Assembly: GCA_036489885.1 (NCBI GenBank)
Contig: DASXEW010000001.1
Location: 124,001-188,000, forward strand
Length of the DNA: 64,000 bases
Direction of reading: 5' to 3'
From: Candidatus Baltobacteraceae bacterium
GTDB taxonomy: Bacteria; Vulcanimicrobiota; Vulcanimicrobiia; Vulcanimicrobiales; Vulcanimicrobiaceae
The notes beneath the pieces were generated by a model. That model did not search any database. It was not told where the DNA came from and saw nothing but the letters and a program-made list of their open reading frames with translations. A program made the translations under genes and the position numbers. Positions 43,030 to 51,764 of this stretch are shown piece after piece. Position 1 is the first letter of the stretch; every line of letters starts with the position of its first letter.

Positions 43030-44140
43030 GCAGTTCTGCCCAGCGCGGTTGCTCGTCTTCAGCAAGATTTTGATCGCGTAAGCGCTCGAAGGCTGCGACA
43101 CCCCATTCCGGGTGTCCGGTCGCCGCGAGCGCGAAACGGTCTGCGCGCCGCTCGATCGCGCGTGATCCGGCTGCGAGTAGCGGCCCGACAAGCGCCGCGA
43201 GCAGTTGCGTCGTGAAGCTGAAACGCGCAAGGCCGCGAATGCTCGCAACGCGTTCACCGTCACCGAGCGCGATCGCTTTCCCGGCAAAGATCAGAAACGT
43301 TGCCGCCAGCGACCCCATTCCGATGCTGAGCAACGTATCGCCGGCGACGTAGTGGCCGAGCTCGTGCGCGACGACAAACTCGGTCTCATCGTCGCTGAAC
43401 CCCTCGAGCAGGGTGTCGGCAATCGCGATGCGATGGCTGCCGAGCAATCCCGTGACGTACGCGTTGGCCTTCTTTGTTTGACGGCTCATATCGAACCGGA
43501 AAATGTCGGCGTTGCCGGCGCCGTATTGCGCCGCTAATCGGCGCAGACGCTCCTCAAGAGGGCCTTCGAGGCGTTCGAATTTGTTGAAGATCGGCGCGAG
43601 ATAAACCGGTGCAACGAGCGTCAATAACGTCAGCACGGGCACGGCAGCGAGACTGCTGACGAACGGCCATGCCTTTGGAAAACGGCGCGCAATCCAGAGC
43701 AGCCCGGCGATGACGGGTATGCCAAGCCCCATTCCGAGCGCCGTTGCCTTTGCGCGTTCGCGCAGCCACGCTGCACGTGTTTGGTCCGAGAGTCCGTAGC
43801 GCCGCTCCATCACGTATCGCTCGACATATTCGATCGGCGTGTCCAAAATTGTGTCGATGAGCGTTCCGAGTGCATTGTACGTCGCCGTAACGAGCGGACG
43901 ATCGGAGTCGCGTATCGCCGCCGGCAAACGATCGGCGAGCGCAAATGCAATCACGGCTTGTCCGGCGAGGGAACGCGCCAAGCCCGTGACCATCAACGCG
44001 CGCTTCGTCGCGCCGTAGGCCTTCGGGTTCTTTGCAAGCGGTCCGGCCGGGTGCCGAATGTCGATCCAGGCTTCGGCGGCGCGAACCGCCGCATAACCCG
44101 CCAGGAAGCCGGCGCAAAGGCCGAGCGTTATGCGTCGCAT
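42950..44140 (-). CDS. M48-family zinc metallopeptidase (Ste24/CAAX-protease-like), membrane
   Basis: A 396-residue integral membrane protease with about 6-7 hydrophobic segments. The N-terminal region YVMERRYGLSDQT is the Ste24-type FxxRRFGLSxQ motif. The zinc motif is VVAHELGHYVAG (H259, E260, H263), with a third ligand candidate in RAIERRADRFALAATG, and N in PIFNKFERL is characteristic. Membrane-protein quality control is its likely role. It overlaps the FolK-FolE2 3' end on the opposite strand. Confidence 0.88.
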   Translation of the reverse strand: MRRITLGLCAGFLAGYAAVRAAEAWIDIRHPAGPLAKNPKAYGATKRALMVTGLARSLAGQAVIAFALADRLPAAIRDSDRPLVTATYNALGTLIDTILDTPIEYVERYVMERRYGLSDQTRAAWLRERAKATALGMGLGIPVIAGLLWIARRFPKAWPFVSSLAAVPVLTLLTLVAPVYLAPIFNKFERLEGPLEERLRRLAAQYGAGNADIFRFDMSRQTKKANAYVTGLLGSHRIAIADTLLEGFSDDETEFVVAHELGHYVAGDTLLSIGMGSLAATFLIFAGKAIALGDGERVASIRGLARFSFTTQLLAALVGPLLAAGSRAIERRADRFALAATGHPEWGVAAFERLRDQNLAEDEQPRWAELLISSHPSLRSRIATLREAMPQAPSYP

Positions 44141-44289
44141 GGCCGGGATTCTACCCAGACAAGCCCAGGAAATTGGGTAGGATTAACCCGGGATTTGAAA
44201 ACCTCGGTCGCCGCGGACACCGGTTCACGAGAGCCGTTACGTCAGTGCGGCCGATGCCGCGTGCACTTATACGCAATGGAGGAACCAGG

Positions 44290-44610
44290 TTGAAGAAAGT
44301 TACCAGCATTTTCCTCGCAGCATTTTTTGGTTTGGCGATGTTCGCCGGCGCGATGCCCGCACCGGCATCAGCGCAAATGTCGATCGGCGTCCATATCGGA
44401 CCGATGCCACCGGCGCGATACGAGGCCATTCCGCCACCGCCGGGACGATACTATCACTGGGACGCAGGACACTGGCGTGCCATGGGTGGTCGATGGGTTT
44501 GGGTCCCGGGCCATTACGTTCACGGACGTGCCGGCGGTCAATGGGTGGCCGGACACTATCGCATGGGTCCCGGCGGTTATCGAGTTTGGGTGGCGGGTCA
44601 CTGGCGCTAG
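44290..44610 (+). CDS. Small secreted WXXGXW/YXWGXW-repeat protein
   Basis: A 106-residue protein starting at TTG 44290, 6 bp after GGAGGAA. It has a signal peptide (LKKVTSIFLAAFFGLAMFAG, APASA). The mature region repeats aromatic-Gly blocks (YYHWDAGHW, RWVWVPGHYVHG, QWVAGHYRMG, YRVWVAGHWR), the pattern of the YXWGXW-repeat family found in envelope proteins of unknown function. It has one gene-length unit of its own and ends at the bidirectional hairpin terminator. Confidence 0.82.
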   Translation: MKKVTSIFLAAFFGLAMFAGAMPAPASAQMSIGVHIGPMPPARYEAIPPPPGRYYHWDAGHWRAMGGRWVWVPGHYVHGRAGGQWVAGHYRMGPGGYRVWVAGHWR

Positions 44611-44628
44611 GCTAATTTCCCCGAAGGG

Positions 44629-44660
44629 AACTACGCCGCTCGACTTCGAGCGGCGTAGTT
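44629..44660. terminator. Bidirectional hairpin terminator
   Basis: A perfect 15-bp stem, AACTACGCCGCTCGA / TCGAGCGGCGTAGTT, with a 2-nt loop. On the plus strand TTTATAT follows (after the repeat-protein gene); on the minus strand it overlaps the mrp stop and acts as its terminator. Confidence 0.8.
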
Positions 44661-45760
44661 TATATCAGCGAGATTTCTTTCTTGGGGCGCGGCGTCGTGA
44701 CGAGCTGATCGAGCATCGCGTGCGCGAGCTCGACGCAAATAGGATCGTCGATCTCTTCGACGCGTCCGGCATCGGCAAGTTCCATCAAGCGCGGCTTGAT
44801 CGGAATGCGCGCAAGAACGGGCGCGTGGGCAAGCTCGGCGACGCGCTCGGCATGCGAAGGGCCGAAGACGTCGTAACGTTTGCCGGTGTCGGGCGCTTCG
44901 AAGTACGACATGTTCTCGACGACGCCGAGAATCGGTTTTTTGAGCTGGTGAATGAGGTTCGCAGCTTTGCGCACGATCATCGTCGCGAGCGCTTGCGGCA
45001 TCGTTACGAGTACGACGCCGTCGACGGCGAGCGACTGCAGCACCGTAAGAGGCGCATCCGAAGTCCCGGGTGGTAAGTCGATGAGCAACACGTCCAGGTC
45101 GCTCCACATCACCTGCTCGTAGAACTGCCGAATGACGCCCGAGAGAATGGGGCCGCGCCAAATCATCGCCGTGTCTTCTTGATCGCTCAGCAGATTAGAG
45201 GAGACGATTTCAATCGCGGTGCGCGAGATCGCGGGCACCATGATCGGCGGCGGCGGTTGTCCGTTCGGACCGGGTTGTCCATTGGGATCGTGCATGAGTC
45301 CGAGCGGTTCACGAAGATTGAAAAGACGCGGTATCGACGGACCGGTGATGTCCGCATCGAGAATGCCGACCTTGAGATTCTGCGAGCGCAAGCCGACGGC
45401 GAGCATCGCCGTGACGAGCGACTTTCCGACCCCGCCTTTGCCCGACATGACAGGTACGACGTGCTTGAAACGCGAGCGGCGTGCGAACTCGCCGGGGGCT
45501 CGGCGCAAGGGCGTCCGGTCGTCGTCAGAGACGGTCGGAACAGCACCAGTGCGCCGCGCTTCCTCGAGTGCCGCGATAATCGGCTCGAGGCGCAGGCCAT
45601 GCGCTTTCGCTCCGGCTTCGATGTTTTCGTACTTGTTGACGCCGCAGCCGCCGCAATGGAGACCGAACTTGGTGAGCACTTGCTCGGCGATGGGCATGGC
45701 ATCGACGAGCTCTTTGATGTTGGTCTTTGGCCCGAGCTGGATTTCTGACGCAGTTGGCAT
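44660..45760 (-). CDS. mrp: DUF1858-Mrp fusion: Fe-S cluster carrier ATPase lacking the CxxC motif
   Basis: A 366-residue protein. The N-terminal domain (about 1-75) is DUF1858-like with CGGC at residues 36-39. An Mrp/NBP35 P-loop ATPase follows (SGKGGVGKS at 106-114, GILDADITGPSIPRLF, LLIDLPPGTSD, GVVENMSYF). In most Mrp proteins the last motif leads into CPxCG; here it reads GVVENMSYFEAPDTGKRYDV, so the bridging-cluster cysteines are missing and the DUF1858 CxxC may supply them. ATG at 45760, with ATGAGG upstream. It ends the lip operon, consistent with a need for Fe-S clusters by LipA. Confidence 0.85.
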   Translation of the reverse strand: MPTASEIQLGPKTNIKELVDAMPIAEQVLTKFGLHCGGCGVNKYENIEAGAKAHGLRLEPIIAALEEARRTGAVPTVSDDDRTPLRRAPGEFARRSRFKHVVPVMSGKGGVGKSLVTAMLAVGLRSQNLKVGILDADITGPSIPRLFNLREPLGLMHDPNGQPGPNGQPPPPIMVPAISRTAIEIVSSNLLSDQEDTAMIWRGPILSGVIRQFYEQVMWSDLDVLLIDLPPGTSDAPLTVLQSLAVDGVVLVTMPQALATMIVRKAANLIHQLKKPILGVVENMSYFEAPDTGKRYDVFGPSHAERVAELAHAPVLARIPIKPRLMELADAGRVEEIDDPICVELAHAMLDQLVTTPRPKKEISLI

Positions 45761-45767
45761 TACGACC

Positions 45768-47195
45768 TCATGACTTCGCGAACTTCGCTGAGGTTCCGGT
45801 TGCCGTCGCATGGGCCCGCTGGACGCTGACGATCGCACCGGCAGCTGCGATCGCCGCCGCAATCCATAGCGTCACCGGTCCTGCGTGTGCGATTGCTGCG
45901 TGCGGTGCTCCGGAAACGAACACTTCGCGCGCGCCAAGCATTCCGAACACGACGGCGACCAGCGCGGCGCCGAGCGACTGCCCAAACAGACGCGCAGTCG
46001 CGACCATGCCGCCTGCGGTGCCGGCGCGCTCGCGTGGCACGCTGGAAAGCAGCTCGCGATTGTTCGGCGATTGAAAGAACCCGAAACCTATACCCGCGAC
46101 GATTTCACGCCAGACGATGTCGGCGGCGCTTGGATTTGCAGGCATGATTGCGAGCAACGCGAGCCCGAGCGCCATTATTCCGAGTCCGGACGTTGCAAGA
46201 ACCCAAGCCGGATAGCGGTCGGCAAGTCTTCCGGCGAACGGCGCGACGACGGCGATTGCCAGCGGCCATGGTGTGAGAAGCAAGCCGGCTTCAAACGGTG
46301 TACGGCCTAAAACGGCCTGAAAGAAGAAGGGCAGCGATACGACTGCGAGACCTTGAGCCGTATACGAGCACGCCGAGGTCGCCGACGAAAGCGAGAACGC
46401 GGGACGCCGGAACAGCTCGAGGGATACGAGGGGCCGCTCCGCGCGCTTCTCGCGTTGAATGAAGAGCGCGAGTGAAACGATGCAGATCGCAAAGCAGGCT
46501 GCGATCGCGGTCTCCGTGCCGCGATGCGCGACGGCCTCGACGCCGAGCGTGAAGAAGCTGAGCGCGAGTCCGATACAGATTGCTCCCGCGAGATCGTATT
46601 GCCGCCATGATCCTGTCGTTGGAAACTTCGGCATCGTCTTGAACGAAGCGATCAGATCGAGCGTTCCGATTGGAACGTTGATCATAAACAGCCACGACCA
46701 ATGCGCGATCGCAAGAATCGCTCCGCCGATGGTCGGGCCGGCGGCCGCGCTCGTCGCGACCGTGAGCGCCATCCATCCCGTTCCGCGTCCGAGCATGTTG
46801 GGTGGATAGATCCGCCGGATCATCCCCGGCTGAATTCCCATGATCATCGCGGCGCCGAGGCCTTGCACCATACGCGAACCGATCAGCTGCGGCAGCGAAT
46901 GCGAGATCGCACAAAGCAACGACCCGATCGTAAAGAGCGTCAAACCGGTGCGGTAAACGTATTCGAATCCGATCAGCTCGCCGAGCGATGCGAAGGCGAA
47001 GATCGTGGCCGTGATGACGATCTGAAATGCGTTGACGATCCAAATCGATTGGGTCGGCGACGAGTGCAGCTCGTGCGAAATCGTCGGCAGCGCAACGTTC
47101 GCGATCGACGAGTCGAGCACGGACATTACTGTTGCCGTCTGGAACGTTATGAGCGCCAACCGGCGCGCAAGGACCGGAAGACCTTCTTCCGTCAG
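45768..47195 (-). CDS. DHA2-type MFS efflux transporter (EmrB/QacA-like)
   Basis: A protein of 475 residues from CTG 47195 (a TTG at 47159 would shorten it by 12). It has about 14 membrane segments with the signature [51 protein letters not shown] and [20 protein letters not shown]. The CTG overlaps the TGA of lipA (CTGA). Substrate unknown; drug/organic-acid efflux is the family role. It lies between lipA and mrp in one minus-strand transcript. Confidence 0.85.
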   Translation of the reverse strand: MTEEGLPVLARRLALITFQTATVMSVLDSSIANVALPTISHELHSSPTQSIWIVNAFQIVITATIFAFASLGELIGFEYVYRTGLTLFTIGSLLCAISHSLPQLIGSRMVQGLGAAMIMGIQPGMIRRIYPPNMLGRGTGWMALTVATSAAAGPTIGGAILAIAHWSWLFMINVPIGTLDLIASFKTMPKFPTTGSWRQYDLAGAICIGLALSFFTLGVEAVAHRGTETAIAACFAICIVSLALFIQREKRAERPLVSLELFRRPAFSLSSATSACSYTAQGLAVVSLPFFFQAVLGRTPFEAGLLLTPWPLAIAVVAPFAGRLADRYPAWVLATSGLGIMALGLALLAIMPANPSAADIVWREIVAGIGFGFFQSPNNRELLSSVPRERAGTAGGMVATARLFGQSLGAALVAVVFGMLGAREVFVSGAPHAAIAHAGPVTLWIAAAIAAAGAIVSVQRAHATATGTSAKFAKS

Positions 47196-48052
47196 CTGAA
47201 CGCCTGTTCTGCGTGGTAGGAGCTGCGCGAGAGCGGGCTCGAGACGACTTGACGGAAACCTTTGCTTTGGCCGAGGACGCGCAAGCGATCGAATTTCTCC
47301 GGCGTCACGAACTCTTCGACGAGTAGATGCCGTTTCGTCGGCTGTAAATACTGGCCGAGCGTGAAGATGTCGACGCCGGCCTCGCGTGCATCATCCATCG
47401 CCTGCTCAATCTCGTTGTCGTTTTCTCCGAGTCCGAGCATCAGCGATGTTTTCGTGTAACGAACTTTTTCGCTTTGTTTCGCGTGTCGCAAGATTGCTAG
47501 CGATTGTTCGTAGGTTGCGCGGCGGTCCCGAACCTTTTTCTGCAGGCGGCGAACGGTTTCCAAATTGTGGGCGAGCACTTCGGGCTGCGCTTCGAGTACA
47601 ATGTCGAGCGCGGCAAGGTCGCCCGCGAAATCGCCGGTCAAGCACTCAACCTTCGCGTCTGGCGCGATCTTGCGAATCATGCGCACGGTGTTGGCGAAGA
47701 TCGACGCACCACCGTCGGCGAGGTCGTCGCGATCGACCGCGGTCAGCACTAAGTACTTCCAGCCCATCTCGGCGACGGCTTCGGCGACACGCTTGGGCTC
47801 GAGCCAATCGACTTCGCCGCGCGGATTTCCGGTTTTTACCGCGCAGAAGTGACAGCCGCGCGTGCATGTATCACCGAGGATCATGATCGTCGCAGTCCCG
47901 GCGCCCCAGCACTCTGCGAGGTTCGGACAACGCGCTTCTTGGCACACGGTGTGCAAATCGAGACGCTTGACCTTGCCGAGGACGTTTTCGTATTGCTCGC
48001 CCGAAGGCAAGCGTACTTTCAACCACGGCGGCTTGCGTAAAGTCTCCACCAT
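47192..48052 (-). CDS. lipA: Lipoyl synthase
   Basis: A 286-residue radical-SAM enzyme inserting two sulfurs into octanoyl-domains. The auxiliary-cluster motif C37-x4-C42-x5-C48 ([12 protein letters not shown]) and the radical-SAM motif C63-x3-C67-x2-C70 (CTRGCHFC) are present; the terminal R-SSY motif ([10 protein letters not shown]) ligates the auxiliary cluster. It has a normal length. Starts 3 bp after lipB stop and overlaps the MFS start. Confidence 0.97.
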   Translation of the reverse strand: MVETLRKPPWLKVRLPSGEQYENVLGKVKRLDLHTVCQEARCPNLAECWGAGTATIMILGDTCTRGCHFCAVKTGNPRGEVDWLEPKRVAEAVAEMGWKYLVLTAVDRDDLADGGASIFANTVRMIRKIAPDAKVECLTGDFAGDLAALDIVLEAQPEVLAHNLETVRRLQKKVRDRRATYEQSLAILRHAKQSEKVRYTKTSLMLGLGENDNEIEQAMDDAREAGVDIFTLGQYLQPTKRHLLVEEFVTPEKFDRLRVLGQSKGFRQVVSSPLSRSSYHAEQAFS

Positions 48053-48055
48053 CGT

Positions 48056-48775
48056 CTATGAGGCTTTCCGACGGTCTTCGGTTTCTCGCTCTCCTTCGAC
48101 TCCGTTCGCTTCGCTCGGGATGACACCGGTGACAAAAGTAACATCAAACACGCGGGAAAGCTCTTCGAGCAAGACGGTTTTCGCTTCGTCGTAGGAGACG
48201 AGCCGGCCGGTCTCGTGGCTAAGGGACGTGATCCCGCGGTCGATGAGGCCGCATGGATTGATCATGCGATCGTAATCGAGTACGGTCGACGCGTTCAGCG
48301 CAAGGCCGTGCAGCGACGTCATCTTCTGAACCGCGAGACCGATCGCGCAGATGCAGTTGTTGCCGACCCATGCGCCGGCGTGCGCGCTCCAACGCTCCGC
48401 GGTAACACCGTAGCGGGCACAGGCGCCGATCGCGGCTTCTTCGAGCTTGCGCACCAGCGGAACGATCTCGCGGAAGCGCGGAAGCCGCATGATCGGATAG
48501 ATCACCACTTGCCCCGGACCATGATACGTTACGTCGCCGCCTCGCTCGATCTCGTGTACTTCGACACCTCGGGCGAGCAGCGTCTCGCGCGGAACGAGCA
48601 AACTGTTCGTCTTTCCCTGGCGTCCGATCGTAACCACGGGAGCGTGCTCGACCGCAATCCAAACGTCGCGTTCGCCGGCGGCAACTTCAGCGTGCAGTGC
48701 GCGCTGAAGCTCCCATGTCTCTGCGTACGACCGGCGTCCGAGATCGAGAAGAAGAGCGGTCCCGATGGCAGTCAG
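48056..48775 (-). CDS. lipB: Octanoyl-(acyl-carrier-protein)-protein octanoyltransferase LipB, CTG start, unusual tail
   Basis: A protein of 239 residues when read from CTG 48775. LTAIGTALLLDLGRRSYAET is the LipB N-terminus. Motifs are VTIGRQGKTNSLL, RGGDVTYHGPGQVVIYPI and HGLALN, with catalytic Cys175 in INPCGL. Between CTG and the GTG at 48637 no ATG/GTG/TTG is in frame, and the CTG overlaps the lpdA TGA (CTGA). Two oddities: the lysine that normally activates Cys (KIAxxG) is Cys141 here (NNCICAIG), and the last 22 residues (VIPSEANGVEGERETEDRRK) come from repeat DNA. Lys151 (VQK) is nearby. Confidence 0.88.
   Translation of the reverse strand: MTAIGTALLLDLGRRSYAETWELQRALHAEVAAGERDVWIAVEHAPVVTIGRQGKTNSLLVPRETLLARGVEVHEIERGGDVTYHGPGQVVIYPIMRLPRFREIVPLVRKLEEAAIGACARYGVTAERWSAHAGAWVGNNCICAIGLAVQKMTSLHGLALNASTVLDYDRMINPCGLIDRGITSLSHETGRLVSYDEAKTVLLEELSRVFDVTFVTGVIPSEANGVEGERETEDRRKAS
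48089..48126. repeat. Dispersed repeat element forming the lipB 3' end
   Basis: CTCTCCTTCGACTCCGTTCG then CTTCGCTCGGGATGACACC matches the 24.5-kb element (TCCCTCGACTACGGTCGCTT, CGGGATGACA) with gaps. It is read in the lipB reverse frame as the C-terminal tail. Confidence 0.75.
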
Positions 48776-50217
48776 ACCCCGACAGGTGTCTTCGGTTTTG
48801 GATTGAGGATGTGAATCGCTTTGCCGTGGATCGCTTCTGCGGCGTCCAGGATCGATTCGGTCAGCGTCGGGTGCGGATGGATTGAAAGCCCGATATCTTC
48901 GATGGTCGAGCCCATTTCAAGCGCTATGATGCCTTCACCGATCAGCGATTCGGCTTGCGGTGCGACAATGTGCATACCGAGGAATTGATCGGTTTTCGCG
49001 TCGCCGATCAGCTTGATCATGCCGCCGTCGAGATCGTTCATCGTGCGTGCACGTCCGCTCGCGACGAGCGGGAACTTTCCGACTTTGATCTCGTGTCCGG
49101 CCGCCTTGGCCTCTTCCTCGGAAAGTCCGACCGTCGCGACTTCCGGATCCGTGTAAACGCAATTCGGAATTGCAACCGGATCGAACGCGGCCGACTTGTC
49201 GCCCGAGATCGCTTCGGCTGCGACGACGCCTTCTTTCATTGCTTTGTGGGCGAGAAGCGGACCACCGGTGATGTCGCCAATCGCGTAGATGCCGTCGACC
49301 GCCGTCTTACGGCGCGCATCGACCGGGATGAAACCCTTGTCGTTCGTCTTGAGGCCCGCCGCTTCGAGATTCAGTCCGTCGGTCACCGGCCGCCGTCCGA
49401 CCGCAACCAAAACCATCTCGTACTCGCGCGTCTCGTCTTTTCCGCTGGTAAGCTCGCCGTTCAGCGTGGCTTTCACGCCTTTGCCGGTCTTCTCGATCGT
49501 CTTGACCGACGTGTTGAGCGCGATCTCTATCCCTTGCTTCTTCAGAATGCGCAGCAGCGTCTTGCCGATCTCGAGATCGGTGCCGGTCAGAATCTGCGGC
49601 AGCATTTCGACGACTTGCACTTGCGCCCCGAGCCGCTGATAGACGGTTGAGAATTCGAGACCGATGACGCCGCCGCCGACGATCAAGATCGACTTCGGAA
49701 TTTTCTTCAGTTTTACGGCGTCGTCGGAGTTGATGATCGTCTCGCCGTCGCGCGGCCAAGCTTTGATGTCGACCGGTGCGCCGCCGGTCGCGATGACGAT
49801 CGCCTGCGCGGTGTAGGTATCCGTGCCGCCTTCGCGCTTCTTGAGCTGCACTTTATTCTTGGAGACGAATGACGCTTCGCCGTACGCAAATTTCACGCCG
49901 TTGCCTTTGAAGAGCGTGTTCACGCCGCCGACGTTCGCCTTGACGACCTCTTGCGTGAATTTTTCAACGCCCTCGCGATCGACAGTCGGTTTTCCGACCT
50001 TGAGTCCAATCAGGTTCGCGTGCTCGATTTGCCGCGCGACCTCACTGACGTGCAGCAGCGCTTTGGTGGGAATGCAGCCCAAATTCAAACAAACGCCGCC
50101 GACCTCGTCACGGTCGAAGCACACGACGTTCTTTCCGAGCTGCGCGAGCCGAATCGCGGCGTGATAGCCGCCGGGCCCGGCACCGATGACGATTGCGTCG
50201 ACGGTCTGGTCAGCCAA
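48772..50217 (-). CDS. lpdA: Dihydrolipoyl dehydrogenase
   Basis: A 481-residue class I flavoprotein disulfide reductase (E3). FAD motif VIGAGPGGYHAAIRLAQLG, redox-active C43/C48 in GGVCLNLGCIPTKALLH, NAD fold ILIVGGGVIGLEFS and the active-site HPHPTLTESI at the C-terminus are all intact. First gene of the lpdA-lipB-lipA unit, so it probably serves lipoyl-dependent 2-oxoacid dehydrogenases or the glycine cleavage system. Divergent from the MocR gene by 26 bp. Confidence 0.96.
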   Translation of the reverse strand: MADQTVDAIVIGAGPGGYHAAIRLAQLGKNVVCFDRDEVGGVCLNLGCIPTKALLHVSEVARQIEHANLIGLKVGKPTVDREGVEKFTQEVVKANVGGVNTLFKGNGVKFAYGEASFVSKNKVQLKKREGGTDTYTAQAIVIATGGAPVDIKAWPRDGETIINSDDAVKLKKIPKSILIVGGGVIGLEFSTVYQRLGAQVQVVEMLPQILTGTDLEIGKTLLRILKKQGIEIALNTSVKTIEKTGKGVKATLNGELTSGKDETREYEMVLVAVGRRPVTDGLNLEAAGLKTNDKGFIPVDARRKTAVDGIYAIGDITGGPLLAHKAMKEGVVAAEAISGDKSAAFDPVAIPNCVYTDPEVATVGLSEEEAKAAGHEIKVGKFPLVASGRARTMNDLDGGMIKLIGDAKTDQFLGMHIVAPQAESLIGEGIIALEMGSTIEDIGLSIHPHPTLTESILDAAEAIHGKAIHILNPKPKTPVGV

Positions 50218-50243
50218 GGTAAGTTGTCTCCTCTTCTATCTGT

Positions 50244-51764
50244 ATGAGCGGCGCGAGCGCACGGGCGGTTTCGAATGTTGCCACGAATTGGATGGCAGTG
50301 CGAACGATTGGATGGGGTGAGATCGCGGCCAAACTCGACCGCGATAGTATTGTTCCGATCTACCGTCAGATTTACGAGCACCTGCGCGAGCAAATTTTGG
50401 CTGGCGTCCTTCCCGAGTCGACCCGGCTGCCGCCGGAGCGGACGCTGGCCCAGCTGCTGGGCGTCAACCGCTCGACAATCGTCCATTCGTACCGCGACCT
50501 CGCCGCCGACGGTCTCATCGAGCAGCGGGTGGGTTCCGGCTCGCGCGTCGCATCGCCGCTTCCCGTTGCCCCCGCCGATCGGCACGCGTCGGTCCCTTGG
50601 TGGGTGACGCTGCCCTCGTGGCGGGTCGGCGAGTTTCCGGCCATCCTCGGGGAACTGGCCGCGTCGCCGGAAGCGCTCTCGGACGGGCATCGCCGGATTG
50701 CGTTCGTACAGGGCGTCCCCCCGGCGACACCCTCGCCGCTCCCCGATCTTTCTGCGTCGTTCGCGCGGGTCGGCGGCAACGTCGACTTCGTGCTCTCGTA
50801 CGGGAACAGTGAAGGCTACATTCCGCTGCGTGCCGCGATCGCGCGCCGGATGCAAAAGCGTGGATGCGCGCTCCAAGAGCGCGACGTCTTGATTCTCACG
50901 GGATCGACGCAAGGGATCACCCTCGTCGCGCAAAGCCTCGCCGAACCCGGTGATGAGATTATCGTCGAAGCACCGACCTATCCCGGCGCGCTGCAGATTT
51001 TTCAGATCGCAGGCTTGCGCGCGATTCCGGTTGCCGTCGACGACGAAGGCATGCGCGTCGATCACGTCGAGGCGATCTTGCGCACGCGCCGTCCACGCTT
51101 CATTTACACGATGCCGTCGATGCACAATCCGACCGGCGCGACGATGAATGAAGATCGCCGCGAGCGGCTCGTCACGCTGGCACAGCGCGCCGGTGTACCG
51201 ATCGTCGAAGACGATCCGTATGGCGAGCTTGCGACGGTCGCGCGTGAACCGCTCGTCGCAAAGAATGCGGAGTACGTCGTCTACATCAGCTCGTTTTCGA
51301 AAACGATCGCACCCTCGCTGCGCTTGGGCTGGCTGACGGCGCCGCGCACGATCTTCGAGCGGCTGCTGCTGCGCAAGCAATCCATCGACATGGCATCGAG
51401 CATGTACATGCAAGCCGGCGTGCACGATTACTTGGAGGGTCCGTACGATCAGCATTTGCTCGCACTGCGCGATGAGCTGGCGCTGCGGCGACGCATTGCA
51501 GACGACGCCGTTTCGCAGTTCTGGCCGCGGACGGTTCGCGTTTGGCCGGCGCATGGAGGATTCTATTTGTGGGCGACCACGCCGCGCGAGATCCGGACGC
51601 GCTCGCTGCTGGACGATTCGGAGCGGCACGGCGCGTCGTTCTTGTTCGGCGAAGCGTTTTTTCCCGGTGCCGGCGGGGACCACAGTCTGCGTCTCGCACT
51701 GACGCCCGTGTCGCGCGACGAAATCGCAGAAGGGATCAAGCGCATCGGTGCAGCGCTCGCCTAA
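50244..51764 (+). CDS. MocR-type GntR regulator / aminotransferase fusion
   Basis: A 506-residue regulator. The wHTH (about 30-110) reads VPIYRQIYEHLREQILAG, LPPERTLAQLLGVNRSTIVH. The fold-type I aminotransferase domain has EAPTYPGALQIFQ, MPSMHNPTGATMN, EDDPYGEL and the PLP Lys in SSFSKTIAPSLRLGW. Such proteins regulate PLP/GABA/amino-acid operons after binding PLP. Divergent from lpdA; its target is not known. The mutY start overlaps its 3' end by 17 bp. Confidence 0.9.
   Translation: MSGASARAVSNVATNWMAVRTIGWGEIAAKLDRDSIVPIYRQIYEHLREQILAGVLPESTRLPPERTLAQLLGVNRSTIVHSYRDLAADGLIEQRVGSGSRVASPLPVAPADRHASVPWWVTLPSWRVGEFPAILGELAASPEALSDGHRRIAFVQGVPPATPSPLPDLSASFARVGGNVDFVLSYGNSEGYIPLRAAIARRMQKRGCALQERDVLILTGSTQGITLVAQSLAEPGDEIIVEAPTYPGALQIFQIAGLRAIPVAVDDEGMRVDHVEAILRTRRPRFIYTMPSMHNPTGATMNEDRRERLVTLAQRAGVPIVEDDPYGELATVAREPLVAKNAEYVVYISSFSKTIAPSLRLGWLTAPRTIFERLLLRKQSIDMASSMYMQAGVHDYLEGPYDQHLLALRDELALRRRIADDAVSQFWPRTVRVWPAHGGFYLWATTPREIRTRSLLDDSERHGASFLFGEAFFPGAGGDHSLRLALTPVSRDEIAEGIKRIGAALA

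Noticed and set aside
44141-44289. Extra gene between the Ste24-like protease and the repeat protein
   Set aside because: No coding pattern; contains only a likely promoter (TTATAC at about 44266) and the GGAGG site.
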